Source: Azadirachta indica (Eukaryota; Streptophyta; Magnoliopsida; Sapindales; Meliaceae). Taken from it: a DNA stretch of 64,000 nucleotides. The notes beneath the pieces were generated by a model. It ran no database searches. It was not told the DNA's origin and saw only the letters and a list, made by a program, of their open reading frames with translations. The translations under genes and the position numbers were made by a program. Positions 54,235-64,000 of the stretch are shown here, piece after piece; within the stretch, counting starts at the first letter, position 1; each line of letters starts with the position of its first letter. The stretch is from assembly GCA_022749755.1 (NCBI GenBank), contig CM040441.1, forward strand, positions 22,941,475-23,005,474. The letters are read 5' to 3'.

Positions 54235-56530
54235 TATTTGTATTTGATCACATAAGAAAATGTCTCAATGAACTCCACCCATTTGGCATGATGTCTGCTT
54301 AACTTGTGCTGCGCCATTAAATGTTTCAAAAATTTATGATCCATATGAATCATAAACTCTTGGGGCCAAAGGTAATACCGCCAAGTTTTTAGAGTTCAAA
54401 CCAATGCATACAATATTTTGTAGTAAGTGGGATAGTTTAAAGACGCCCCATTTAGTTTCTCACTAAATTACGCAATCGGTCTTCCTTCTTGCATTAATAC
54501 GCCTCTGATTTTTACACCTGAAACATCACACTCAATCTCAAAGGTTTTAGCGAAGTTAGGTAAAACAAGTAAAGGTGCATTAGTCAATTTTTTTTTGATG
54601 AGTTTTAATGCTTTTTCTTGCTCTTTTCCCTATTTGAACGGAACATTCTTCTTGATGATTTCGATTAAGGGTACAGTTATGCTGATAAAAATTGGCCAAT
54701 CCATGAAGGCTTCTTACTTGATTCGTCGAAGTAGGCGTTAGCCATTCTGAATTGCCTTCACCTTCTCCTCATCGACCTCAACACTTACAACAAAACCAAG
54801 AAACACAAGCTTATTCGTGCAAAATATATATTTCTTAAATTTAGTAAATAGCCTTTGTTTCCTTAAAACCTTTAAAACAAGTTTTAAGTGTTCAACATAA
54901 TCATCCAACTTTTTGATATAAATCAAGATATCATCAAAATAGACAACTACGAATTTGCCAATAAAAGCACGCAAAACATGGTTCATAAGTCTCATGAAAG
55001 TACTAGTGCATTAGTTAACTCAAAAGGCATAACTAACCATTCATACAAATCAAATTTTGTTTTAAATGCAGTTTTCCACTCATTCCCTTCTTTCATCCTA
55101 ATTTGATAATATCTATTTTTAAGATCAATTTTAGAAAACACACAAGATCCATGCAATTCATCTAACATATCATCTAATCGAGGAATGGGATGTCGATTTT
55201 TTACTGTAATATTATTGACAACTCGGCAATCAATACGCGTCCTCAATGTTCCATCTTTTTTAGGCACTAGTAGCACCGGAACCGCACAAGGACTCATGCT
55301 TTTTCTAACATACCCTTTTTTCATCAGCTAGTTAACTTGTCGTTGAAATTTCTTCGTCTCCTCGGGATTACTTCTATAAGCTGGTTAGTTCGGAATTGTT
55401 GCACCGGGTATAAAATCAATTTGATGTTTAATTCCTCAAATTGGAGGTAAATCAGGGGGCACCTCTTTAGGAAAGACATCCTCGAATTCCTACAAAAAAA
55501 ACATAACATTACTCAGTAAAAATCCGGTAAGATCGTTAGTACAAAAAAATGCCTCTTTATATATCAGGGGCTGTTGTGAAAGTAAAGTTCTCTTTATCTC
55601 ACTTTTTTTTGCGATGAAATTATATTTTCCTCTCTCTCACACATCAATGTTGTAACTCTCTCATTTTTCCTCTCACTCTCTTTCACATTTTTGCTTTTCT
55701 CGTTTTCTTTTTTCTTTTCATTTGTTTTTTGCATTTTTAATTATTCTTCGACAACTTGTTTTGGAGTTAATAGTACAAGTGATATAAGTTGTCTTTTGAT
55801 GGTAAAAGAGTATCTATTAGTAAAACCATCGTGTGTGACTCGTTGATCATTTTGCCATGGTCTGCCAAATAGGATGTGACATGCGTGCATACGTATCATG
55901 TCACAAAGGACCTCATCCTCATACTTTCTAATAGAAAATGCCACCAACACTTGTATTGTTACCTTAATTTTTCCACAAATGTGTAGCCATTGAAGTCGGT
56001 ACGGTCGTGGATGTTTCATGGTAGGTAACAACAATTTCTCCACTAATTCAGTGCTGGCCAAGTTGGTGCAACTTCCTCCATCAATTATAACGTTGCAAAC
56101 TTTGTTGTTGACGAAACATCAAGTATGAAACAAGTTCTCCTACTGATCATTTTCTTCTTCCTTAACCTGTGCGCTAAGAGCTCGTCTTGCCACTAATAAT
56201 TCTCCTTCCACAGCATATTGCCCTTCATAGTTATCTTCAAGAGGTGGCATGTCTTCTATTTCGTCTTCTTCTTCTCTTTTCCACTCAATCTCCCCTTGAG
56301 TATTGATCACCATTACCCTTTTATTCGGGCATTGGCTAGTTATATATGACCCCTGCCTTAACATTTAAAATACTTAATGTCACGATTTCCAGAAGCGGTG
56401 TATTCAATGTTATCTTGTTTTTGCGGCACAACTTGTTTGGTATCTTTAGAGGCTTCAGACTTAGACTTTGTTAATAGAAATTCCTCTTGTGTAAGTGTTG
56501 ATCTCTGATGTGGAAATTTTAAATGCTCGC
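54235..56530 (-). pseudogene. CRM-like element C RNase H, RT, protease and gag tail, reversed
   Basis: On the minus strand from 56530: gag tail and zinc knuckle (YFKC, stop, GYITSQCPNKRV), acidic linker, protease (IIDGGSCTN), HILFGRPWQNDQRVTHDGF, linker, then RT with [84 protein letters not shown] and the intact FDDILIYIK. Then the connection and RNase H (to about 54235, ending in KYKQ). Frames break at 54738/54995/55324/55740. The longest CRM-like stretch on this strand. Confidence 0.88.
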
Positions 56531-58850
56531 AAGTGCACGAATTATTAATAGCTGATAATAAGTTCACTCCGAGATCGATCTCTTGCGAAATTGTAATGGT
56601 TTAAATCCTTATTGCTTCTTATTAATTACTAATTTAAGTAAATATAAAATTGTAAATAGACTAATACAATTAAATGACAAATTCAGATTATTCCAATTGA
56701 AGTGATTAAAAAGCTAAATTATAAGAACTTGAAATCAATAAAATTCTGTTGAATTCAATGAAACTAGATGGGATTTGGCTAGTTATCTAATTTGGTATTG
56801 AAATATTAGGTGAATTAAACAACCATTATATAATTTAGATTATTGGTTTTTCCACTAAAGGTAGAGAATTCTAATAATTATGATAATTTTCACTTACAAT
56901 TAATTAAATATATCCTTGATATGAAGCTTCTACTTAATTAATTGTATTGTTCAATAAATAAGAAATAATCTCAATCTCTAATTAATCACATTTCACAAAA
57001 TATTTAATATCATTTGAATAGTAAAGCTAAACTCCCAAAATATGTTTACACTTCCATTCTTAAATTCAAATTTATGAATCTAATTACAAAAATTCTAAAC
57101 ATATTTGAAAAATAAACAAACTTAAAGAAAGCTTCTCTTTTTGAAGGTGCATCACCAAGTTTTGAAGAAGATGATAATTCTGCCCAGCAAGAATGTCCTC
57201 CTCTTCAATCCAGTAATTATGCTCCTCCAATGGAAAACTCCCTCTTAGAAAACCCTCTTTTTCATCAAATCCTTCTTTAATTCATTCTCTACCCAATAGC
57301 ACCTCCAAAGTCCTCCCTTTAATTCGTTAAAGAAAGTCTGCCTTCTAGTTGTCTTCTTTTCAGCTGAAATTTTGACCATTAAATTTTAACATTTGCTTTC
57401 TTTTTGAAATGTAGGATTGTAAATCATTATGTCTAATTTTCAAATTATTTTGTATCATCCAAAATACGAGTATTGATGATAAAGTTATATTTAGTAAATA
57501 CGAGCCTTCAAGCATCTTGAGTTTTTTTTTAGGCTTTCTACAATAATTCCTGCAAGTAATAAAAAGAAGTTCAAAATAATAAAATTTTAAGATAAAATAT
57601 ATGAATAAAGGACATAAATATAATAAAATATTAGGACAAATATTGATTTATCAAATTCCCCCAAACTAAATTTTGCTCGTTCTCGAGCAAAAAATAAAAA
57701 TAAAAGACTCGACATACATGTGAAAATTCCTTTTTAAAGATGATTCCTCAAAATGATAATGGCTTCAAAAGAATGCAACAAGACATAGGGTCAATCAATT
57801 ACTTATCCAATTATTAACAATTTTTCAGAAATTATCCTCATGTGTAGTGTGTGATAGCTATAAATCAATTATCATCTCTCTTGTCATCTTTCACATTATC
57901 AAAATATAGCATGCATTGATATTTCAACTCCAAACTTCACAAAGGTGATCACTCTAAAAGAAATGCACTCGAAATTTAGGTTATTACTAAACTGTATGTA
58001 AGACAAGCATAAAATTTAGATTTTTAATGGAAAATAAAGCTCACATACAAAATAAAGAATGCACTATTTCTGATGTAATGATGTTGATCTTATGAACGGA
58101 ATACTATCAACTTGATTTTCCTAACAATAAATGCAAACTAATCATATGATACACAAAATCAACATAGAACTTTTCTTTTTGAGTTGTAATAAGGCTATTG
58201 GGTAAGGTGAGGATAAGAATTGGTGGATAAAAGATAAACTAAAGCCATAAAAACTCAATAATATATGCACCTATCATCAAACTCTCATTTTTCAGTTTTC
58301 TTTCATATTCTGCAACCACTCATTTACATTCACCTCTTTTTTTATTTTTCTCTTTTCTTTTTAATCTCAAATTTCATTTTGCAGCCCCATTTTTTTTACT
58401 GCACTTTCCTAATCAACCTTAGCATTTCTCCCTTCTTTTTTTTTTTTTAGTGCAGCACATTGATAAAACATGATAACACCAGGCACTATTTTAAGAAATA
58501 ACAGCCCCCAAACCTATTATAAGGAACATATCCAATCAACTTATTTATGGCTTAAAGAATAGAATAAAGATAAGGATATTGGATACTTCGTTATTGGGTT
58601 TGATTGTGATTGATTTTAAGAAAGAAAAAGAACATATTGAAGGTCAAAATGGTTACTAAGAAAGAATATACATTAGGTAGGCAAGAAAGGCGCAAACGAT
58701 TCAAATAAGGCCTAAAATCACTTCTTATGTATCATACAATCAGTATTACAATCAAAGCATGAATAATCAACTTAATTAACCAAAACAAAGTATAATGAGA
58801 TCATTTGAAAGAAAATATGATAAGAAAATATAGAGTAATGATAAACACTT
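56531..58850. other. Gene-free AT-rich interval
   Basis: No coding frame is supported. The first part (to 56743) is duplicated at 9004-9232. It contains the GCAAGTGCACGAATTATTAATA box, typical of untranslated regions of some plant gypsy elements. It also contains a perfect 9-bp inverted repeat TTTTGCTCG/CGAGCAAAA with a 4-base loop (57671-57692), and poly-T and poly-A runs. It is probably retroelement-derived. Confidence 0.55.
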
Positions 58851-59659
58851 TGATGCAAACGAGGTTGCGCAACCACGTAAACAAGAGGAGAACTTTAGAC
58901 ATAAGGTTAGAGACACTTAATTACAGCATTTATATGATTCACTAAGTGTGTCGAGTAGACCGATTACAAGAGTTAGAGCCAAAATATTGGCAAGTGCCTT
59001 AAATGGACTAATTAAAAAGATGTGTGATTCAAATATAATTCAAGATACGCGTCTTGAAGAATTAGGCTCAGTGAACATCATTCAAGTGATCGGAGTCCAA
59101 GAAGACTAATCTGAAAATGTTCGAAAATTATAGTTCATTTGTATAATTTTTAAGAATATTAAAATGATGTAATCACTTATATCATATATATTCGACATCA
59201 TTGCTTACGTCATATATATATGACGTCATTACTTACGTTTTCATATTTGAAATTTGTAATTTTTAAAAGTCATAAAGTTTGTAATTATTTTGTCAAATTG
59301 TTAGGTAGGATTGTTAGCCTAACTTTTGACATTTTCCCTTTATATTTGCTTATAAAAAGGCTTTTATTTTTTAAAATGAAATAAACAATTTGAGTGTTAA
59401 ATTATTTCTTATAAGTTCTTGTTCTTGAGCTCTTCAAGTTTAATTTCTTGTGGCGTTCAAAATAACCAAACTTATCATCTAAATTTTTAAGCATTTTCTT
59501 AAGGATTCTTAGTGTGGCGTTTGGGTAAATCATAGTCTTAGTTTTTATCTAGATAGGTATCGGGTTAAGACTTTATAAACTTGTATCTTGGGGAAATCTT
59601 GGGGTTCTTTACTACATTCAGTGTTGAGTTTCGTCATGTTATTGGCGAGATTCATATCA
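58851..59659 (+). mobile_element. LTR_C, 5' LTR
   Basis: 809 bp, TGATGCAAACG to ATTCATATCA. It is followed by a primer-binding site, so this is a 5' LTR. TGACGTCA lies at 59221-59228 and TATAAAAAGG at 59351-59360. The left flank CACTT (58846-58850) would be the target duplication; the 3' end lies beyond the gap. Confidence 0.92.
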
Positions 59660-59661
59660 TT

Positions 59662-59673
59662 TGGTATCAAAGC
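59662..59673 (+). promoter_or_regulatory. Primer-binding site (initiator tRNA-Met type)
   Basis: TGGTATCAAAGC, two bases after the LTR end, one change from the standard TGGTATCAGAGC complementary to tRNA-iMet. It confirms the orientation and 5' status of LTR_C here. Confidence 0.9.
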
Positions 59674-60181
59674 TTTGGTTCCAAGGCAAGTTTAAATTAT
59701 CCTTTACATTTTTGTTGTTTCTTTACTTCTTCAATTAGAATTTTGAAAAAAAAAAGAAATACAAAAAAATATATATATTGTGGCCAAATTCCTCCTTGAT
59801 TGATCCAAATTTCAATTTTGTGTTTTACTTCCTTCAATTTATTTTGAGTTCATATTTTCATTTCTACTTCCTAAAAAAAAAGAGAGAAATAAAAAAAAAG
59901 AGAGAATTATTGTTATCTATTATATTCATAATTTCTTGTAATATTAGCCTAATATTCCTTATTTTTGATCCAATATTGTCATTGCTTGCATCAATTTCTT
60001 AAGAATTGCTTGTTGAATCCTGTGATTTGTTTTAGTTGTTTCTCATCTTAAAATTGCCACTATAATTTTGATTAAAGAGTGTGCAAGTATGAGAGCATTT
60101 GAGTGCTCAAACACGAAAGTGAGTGAAAACATGTGAGGAAGTGCTTATGAGGTTTCTAATTTTGTTTTGCAGATTTTAAAT
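59674..60181 (+). other. CRM-like element leader
   Basis: AT-rich untranslated leader with several A-rich runs (59745-59780, 59872-59905). Short open frames in it are low-complexity and unsupported. Confidence 0.7.
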
Positions 60182-61253
60182 ATGTCTCACAATCAAGAAG
60201 AAAATTCAACCTCAGGGGTACAACAGCTAACTATCTCGAATCTACAATTACAAGCGAGATGAGACGAATGTTGAAGGCTAAGTTAGAACCAATTCATGAG
60301 AGGATTGATAGGTTGGAAGAAGAGACACCACGAGGGCAACATCAAATCTCTTCCATTAGACAATCACCTAGGCAAGTGCAACCAAGGGTACAATGGGGTA
60401 ATATTGAGGATGATAAGGAGTTAAATGAATCACCAATGAATCAGGGCAGGTATTTGGGTGGTTATGGGAATAGAGAAGCTAGGTTGGGTAGATCTAAGTT
60501 ATTGGATGATGATTTAGGAAGCATTAAGGTAAAAATTCCACCGTTACAAGGAAAAAACGATCCTGAAGCTTATTTAAAGTAGAGTGAGAGAAGAAAATAG
60601 AGATAGTTTTCGATTGTCACAACTACTCCAACACCAAAAAGATAAAACCTGCGGCCATTGAATTTACTGATTATGCTATTATTTGGTGGGATCAATTATT
60701 AAAGGATAAGAGAAGAAATCAAGAACGCTCTGTTGAAACGTGGGACGAGATGAAGACAATAATGAGAAGACGTTTCATTCCAAGCCACTACCATCAAGAG
60801 TTGTTCAACAAATTGCAACGTCTAACTCGAAAATCTAAAAGCCTAGATAAATAGTATAAAGAGATGGAGGTTGCTATGATTCGAGCAAATGTGGAGGAGG
60901 ATAGAGAAGCTACCATGGCTAGATTCTTACATAGTTTAAATCGTGAGATCACAAACGTGGTGAAGATGCAATATTATGTAGAATTGACAGATATGATACA
61001 CCAAGCCATCAAAGTTGAGCAACAATTGAAGCGAAGAAACATGGCTAGAAGAGGGGCAAGCACGACTGCTACAAACTCATGGAGATCAACTCCTAAACGG
61101 GAGGAATTTCCATTAACAAAGTTTAATTCTGAAGCTTCTAAGGATGTGAAACAAGTTGTGCCATAAAAATAAGGTAACATTGAATCCACCTCTTCTAAAA
61201 ATCATGACATTAAGTGCTTTAAATGTCAAAGCAGGGGTCATATAGCTAGCCAA
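60182..61253 (+). pseudogene. CRM-like element C gag (frameshifted, cut by gap)
   Basis: Starts at ATG 60182 (MSHNQEENSTSG) and shifts frame into LKAKLEPIHERIDRLEEETP. Then come [98 protein letters not shown] and the first half of the zinc knuckle, CFKCQSRGHIASQ, just before the N run. Gag assembles the particle. Stops at 60580, 60852 and 61164. It is the best-preserved CRM-like gag in the window. Confidence 0.88.
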
Positions 61254-61353
61254 NNNNNNNNNNNNNNNNNNNNNNNNNNNNNNNNNNNNNNNNNNNNNNN
61301 NNNNNNNNNNNNNNNNNNNNNNNNNNNNNNNNNNNNNNNNNNNNNNNNNNNNN
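61254..61353. other. Assembly gap (100 N)
   Basis: Exactly 100 N. It cuts the gag zinc knuckle of the CRM-like element. The sequence after it restarts in the Athila post-pol spacer, so the two sides are not contiguous in any known element. Confidence 0.98.
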
Positions 61354-61523
61354 TTTCTTGTGTTATTAATTTTATTGATTCCATTATTTGTTTTTAATTA
61401 CTTTCCCGGTCAAGTGGCGGATAATGGTACTCCGTCACTCTTCAAATCGATTCTTTCAGTTGCCCAAAATTACTGATACTAAATTTTCTCTCACTTGTTT
61501 TTCTGTTCTTTTCTTTTTTCATT
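61354..61523 (+). other. Athila post-pol spacer, second copy
   Basis: Identical to about 20474-20647 except single bases. It has the TCAAGTGGCGGATAATGG stretch. No pol precedes it in this contig. Confidence 0.7.
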
Positions 61524-62066
61524 ATGAATGTCATTTTTAATAGATTGCAAACATATTTTCCTTCTTTTCCTAAAGATGTTTTACGAAAATTGTACCAAGT
61601 TAGGTGTGCAAGATTAAGAATGCTTATGTAAAAAGGTATTCCTGAAGATATGCGGTGGATAATTGAAGTAAAGGTACGTTTAGCAGGTGAGTTTTCTGAT
61701 TCATTTGTTTCACACATGTCTGGTTTAGGTAAGAGCTCTTTTGCAAAGAAACGAAGAGCGAAAAGGTTACAAGTGTGTCACAAATGTGCACATTCAACCT
61801 GTAACAAGCGATGTCGTTCTCTAGGGATGGTGTTTACTAATAGAGAAGATAAAATTAAATTCATCAAGGATGGACTGAGTAAGGAGTCTTTAGGTAATAT
61901 CTTATTGACTCTTGAGACGCATCCTAGTGGATATGCGCAACGTGAAATTCTTAATTTGTATACATTATTTCAAAAAGAACGTGATCATCTTGGGAATCTG
62001 ACTTTAAAAGACCTTATTTGCCAATTTGTAAAAAAATTGGATAGGAAGCCAATTCTTGACCCATAG
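61524..62066 (+). pseudogene. Flexivirus-type nucleic-acid-binding protein-like frame, copy 2
   Basis: Same frame as 20648-21190, with the same internal TAA (61629-61631) and the same basic motif GKSSFAKKRRAKR plus four-Cys cluster. Only a few residue changes are seen (for example Tyr to Ser at codon 16 of the part from 61650). The shared stop shows it was already broken, or already had this form, before the two copies separated. Confidence 0.5.
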
Positions 62067-62363
62067 AAGGCGTTTAAGCTATTACTGGATGTAAAATCAG
62101 AGGAAGATGTGAGCCACAATCACAACTATCTGTAAATATTTACTTTTAGTTGCCATTGTTGAAATTTTTATGTTTTAGATTCCTATATTAGCCGTTATCT
62201 TTGACATTTTTACATTTTTAAATTTTAACTTTTATGACAACAGCTGGCTTACCTCTATTGGTTTCATTAATACATTCTCTTTAAGTTGTATAAATGCAGG
62301 ACCTCATTTCTTTATTTTCATACAAAATTTGAATTACTGACGAAGGTAAAAGACTGCAAAAGA

Positions 62364-63008
62364 ATGGAAGGAGCTTCTATTCATCAATTTACAACTATTT
62401 GTGTTTTTTGTGGGTCAAGCTCCGGGAAAGGTGAAGAGTTTGTAAAAGCAGCAGACGATCTGGGTCGAGTTTTAGCTGAGCAAAAACTTAACCTACTATA
62501 TAGAGGAGGTAGCCTTGGGTTAATGGGGTGTATGTCAATTGCCGAATATGTAGGAGGAAGTGGAGTCATAGATATCATACCAAAGGCTTTATCTGTAGAT
62601 AACATAACCGGCAAAACAGTTGGAGAAGAACTAATGGTCTTAACAATGCATGAAAGAATTGCATTTTGATTCTGCAGATGCTTTTATTGCCTTACCATGT
62701 GGTTTTGGGACCTTAGAGAAATTTTTCAAGTTGCATCTTGGGCACAACTCACCATTCACAAAAAACTCATAGGATTGTTAAATGTTAATGGTTTCTTTAA
62801 CAAGTTATTGTCTTTTCTTGATCATGCTGTAGAACAGAATTTTATTTCACAGATGGCTCGTAAACTCCTCATTTCTACTCCAACTATTAATAACTTGATC
62901 AATCAGTTGCAGAACTTTATCCATGAATCAGATCCAACGATGGCACGATTAGAATGGTCAAGTGAAAGCAGTAAAAAGAGAAAGCTGGATTTGTCGCTTC
63001 ATTTGTAA
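62364..63008 (+). pseudogene. LOG-like: Intronless LONELY GUY-like gene, copy 2
   Basis: Starts MEGASIHQFTTICVFCGSS, with the same Arg-for-Gly change in RGGSLGLMG, the same two frameshifts (stop TGA at 62667-62669 where copy 1 has TAA, and the second near 62721) and the same Cys in PCGFGT. The C-terminal open segment runs to 63008. More than 99 percent identical to copy 1 by eye. It lies in a contig without the pol genes, because the gap precedes it. Confidence 0.85.
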
Positions 63009-63921
63009 CTTTTCTTATCTCTTTTTTCTACTCATTGCATTTTGTTATTTTTGCTTAAATTTGTTTCAGGTTTTACTTGTGTTTCAATAACTACCATCTC
63101 AGGTAATGTTCTCTATACTGTACCTCTTTACATTCAAACATTGGGGACAATGTTACAATCTGGTTGGGGGAGTGTAGTTGACATAAGTAACCCTTTTTTT
63201 TTAATACACAACTAAAAATATATATATATATATTTTTAGATTCATAATTTGTAAGGATGGTAGAGCAAGGAGTAATCTTACTCCTAAGACATATCTTAGT
63301 AGATATGCATTATCATTTGTTTTGATTTTTGAATTTCATAACAAAGGATTTATCATTCACTTTCTTTTGAATTGATCAAATCTACAGACTCTCACATCAT
63401 CATCATATAACAAATTCTGCTTAAATACTCAATCAGTAAAATATTTATAAACCATCTTTCACACACACACTTTGATACATGATTGTGGATGATATATTAG
63501 AATTTTACAATATTTGAGCTTTTTTGTTTTGTCAAAGGTAGCAACTAAGGGTTAAAAAAAAAACTCCAAAAAAAAAAAAAGTAAAAATTCTACCAAAGCT
63601 TTTACTTAGTAACCGGGCTTCTTACCTAATTAACAGCAAATGTTCGCGTAAAACAGTAAAGTTTTGGTATGAATAAGTTCATAACTTTAATTCGAGTAAT
63701 TAAGCCCGTAGAGATGTTTTAACACCCAATACCCTAAGGCCAACTGGTCTGGGAGTTATTGGCCCAAAGCTCGCTACATGGGTTAGGTTATTCAAAAAAA
63801 AAAAAAAAAGAGATAGAATTAATTTTTGCCCAAATAAGTTTACCTTGACAAAATTTAGAACCAATATTATTTGATTCCAATTAAGTCCCATAATATATAT
63901 TAGTTATAAAAGCACAAAAAG
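63009..63921 (+). other. Athila 3' untranslated region, second copy
   Basis: Matches 22133-23045: GGGGACAATGTTACA, TGGTTGGGGGAGTG (one G fewer), AT run, poly-A runs, CTAAGGCCAACTGGTCTGGG. No 3' LTR here either. Confidence 0.65.
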
Positions 63922-64000
63922 AAGGTTTATTAATAATTTGACTGATGAGTATTTGGCAGTAGAACAGCTTCTGGTACAAGATCAATGCAATGTTGAATGT
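63922..64000 (-). pseudogene. Gypsy family F fragment, second copy (runs off the window)
   Basis: Identical to about 23046-23130, the RT-proximal end of family F on the minus strand. The duplication therefore crosses the Athila/family F junction and continues past the window end. Confidence 0.75.

Noticed and set aside
1..64000. tRNA, rRNA or other RNA genes
   Set aside because: No cloverleaf with A and B boxes or rRNA core segment was found by eye. The tRNA-like matches are primer-binding sites of retroelements.

Overview
The window looks like plant (dicot-type) pericentromeric or centromere-proximal heterochromatin. It is AT-rich and has no intact host gene. It is built from two interleaved components: arrays of a roughly 145-bp tandem satellite, and nested, broken Ty3/gypsy LTR retrotransposons. 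The plant assignment rests on an Athila-type gag-pol with a primer-binding site complementary to plant tRNA-Asp, and on CRM-like chromovirus pol fragments whose coding region runs into the 3' LTR. The species cannot be named from the sequence.

Layout. 1-1117 satellite; 1118-4195 reverse-strand gypsy remnant (called G2 here; its LTR is LTR_E); 4196-7888 Athila 5' LTR, leader and gag; 7889-9232 reverse CRM-like gag/protease; 9233-9332 N gap. 9333-16250 is a second, nearly identical copy of 572-7888, and it continues into a nearly full Athila gag-pol (14872-20448). Downstream of pol lie two non-retroviral reading frames: one resembling a flexivirus nucleic-acid-binding protein, and an intronless LONELY GUY (LOG, cytokinin-activating) gene with frameshifts (20648-22132). 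23046-24611 another gypsy family (F); 25050-32880 a decayed plus-strand CRM-like element with nested LTRs and a 1036-bp tandem duplication; 33222-36472 satellite; 36473-42562 nested LTRs and CRM-like fragments with an Athila solo LTR; 42563-54234 satellite arrays (one with a head-to-head inversion) punctuated by CRM-like RNase H and integrase fragments; 54235-56530 reverse CRM-like RNase H to gag; 56531-58850 gene-free AT-rich DNA; 58851-61253 the 5' half of a plus-strand CRM-like element; 61254-61353 N gap; 61354-64000 a second copy of the flexivirus-like/LOG cassette.

How it fits together. None of the retroelements is complete. Each has stops, frameshifts, deletions or missing ends, so they should be read as layers of insertion. 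CRM-like and Athila elements entered satellite and older gypsy DNA; some collapsed to solo LTRs (25671-26449 has a perfect 5-bp target duplication). Large blocks were then duplicated, including the captured cassette and its non-TE-bounded flanks. Because both repeated blocks abut 100-N gaps, unmerged haplotypes or a misassembly must be weighed against a true segmental duplication.

The most unusual content is the LOG plus flexivirus-like cassette carried between pol and the 3' untranslated region of an Athila element, present twice with the same lesions.
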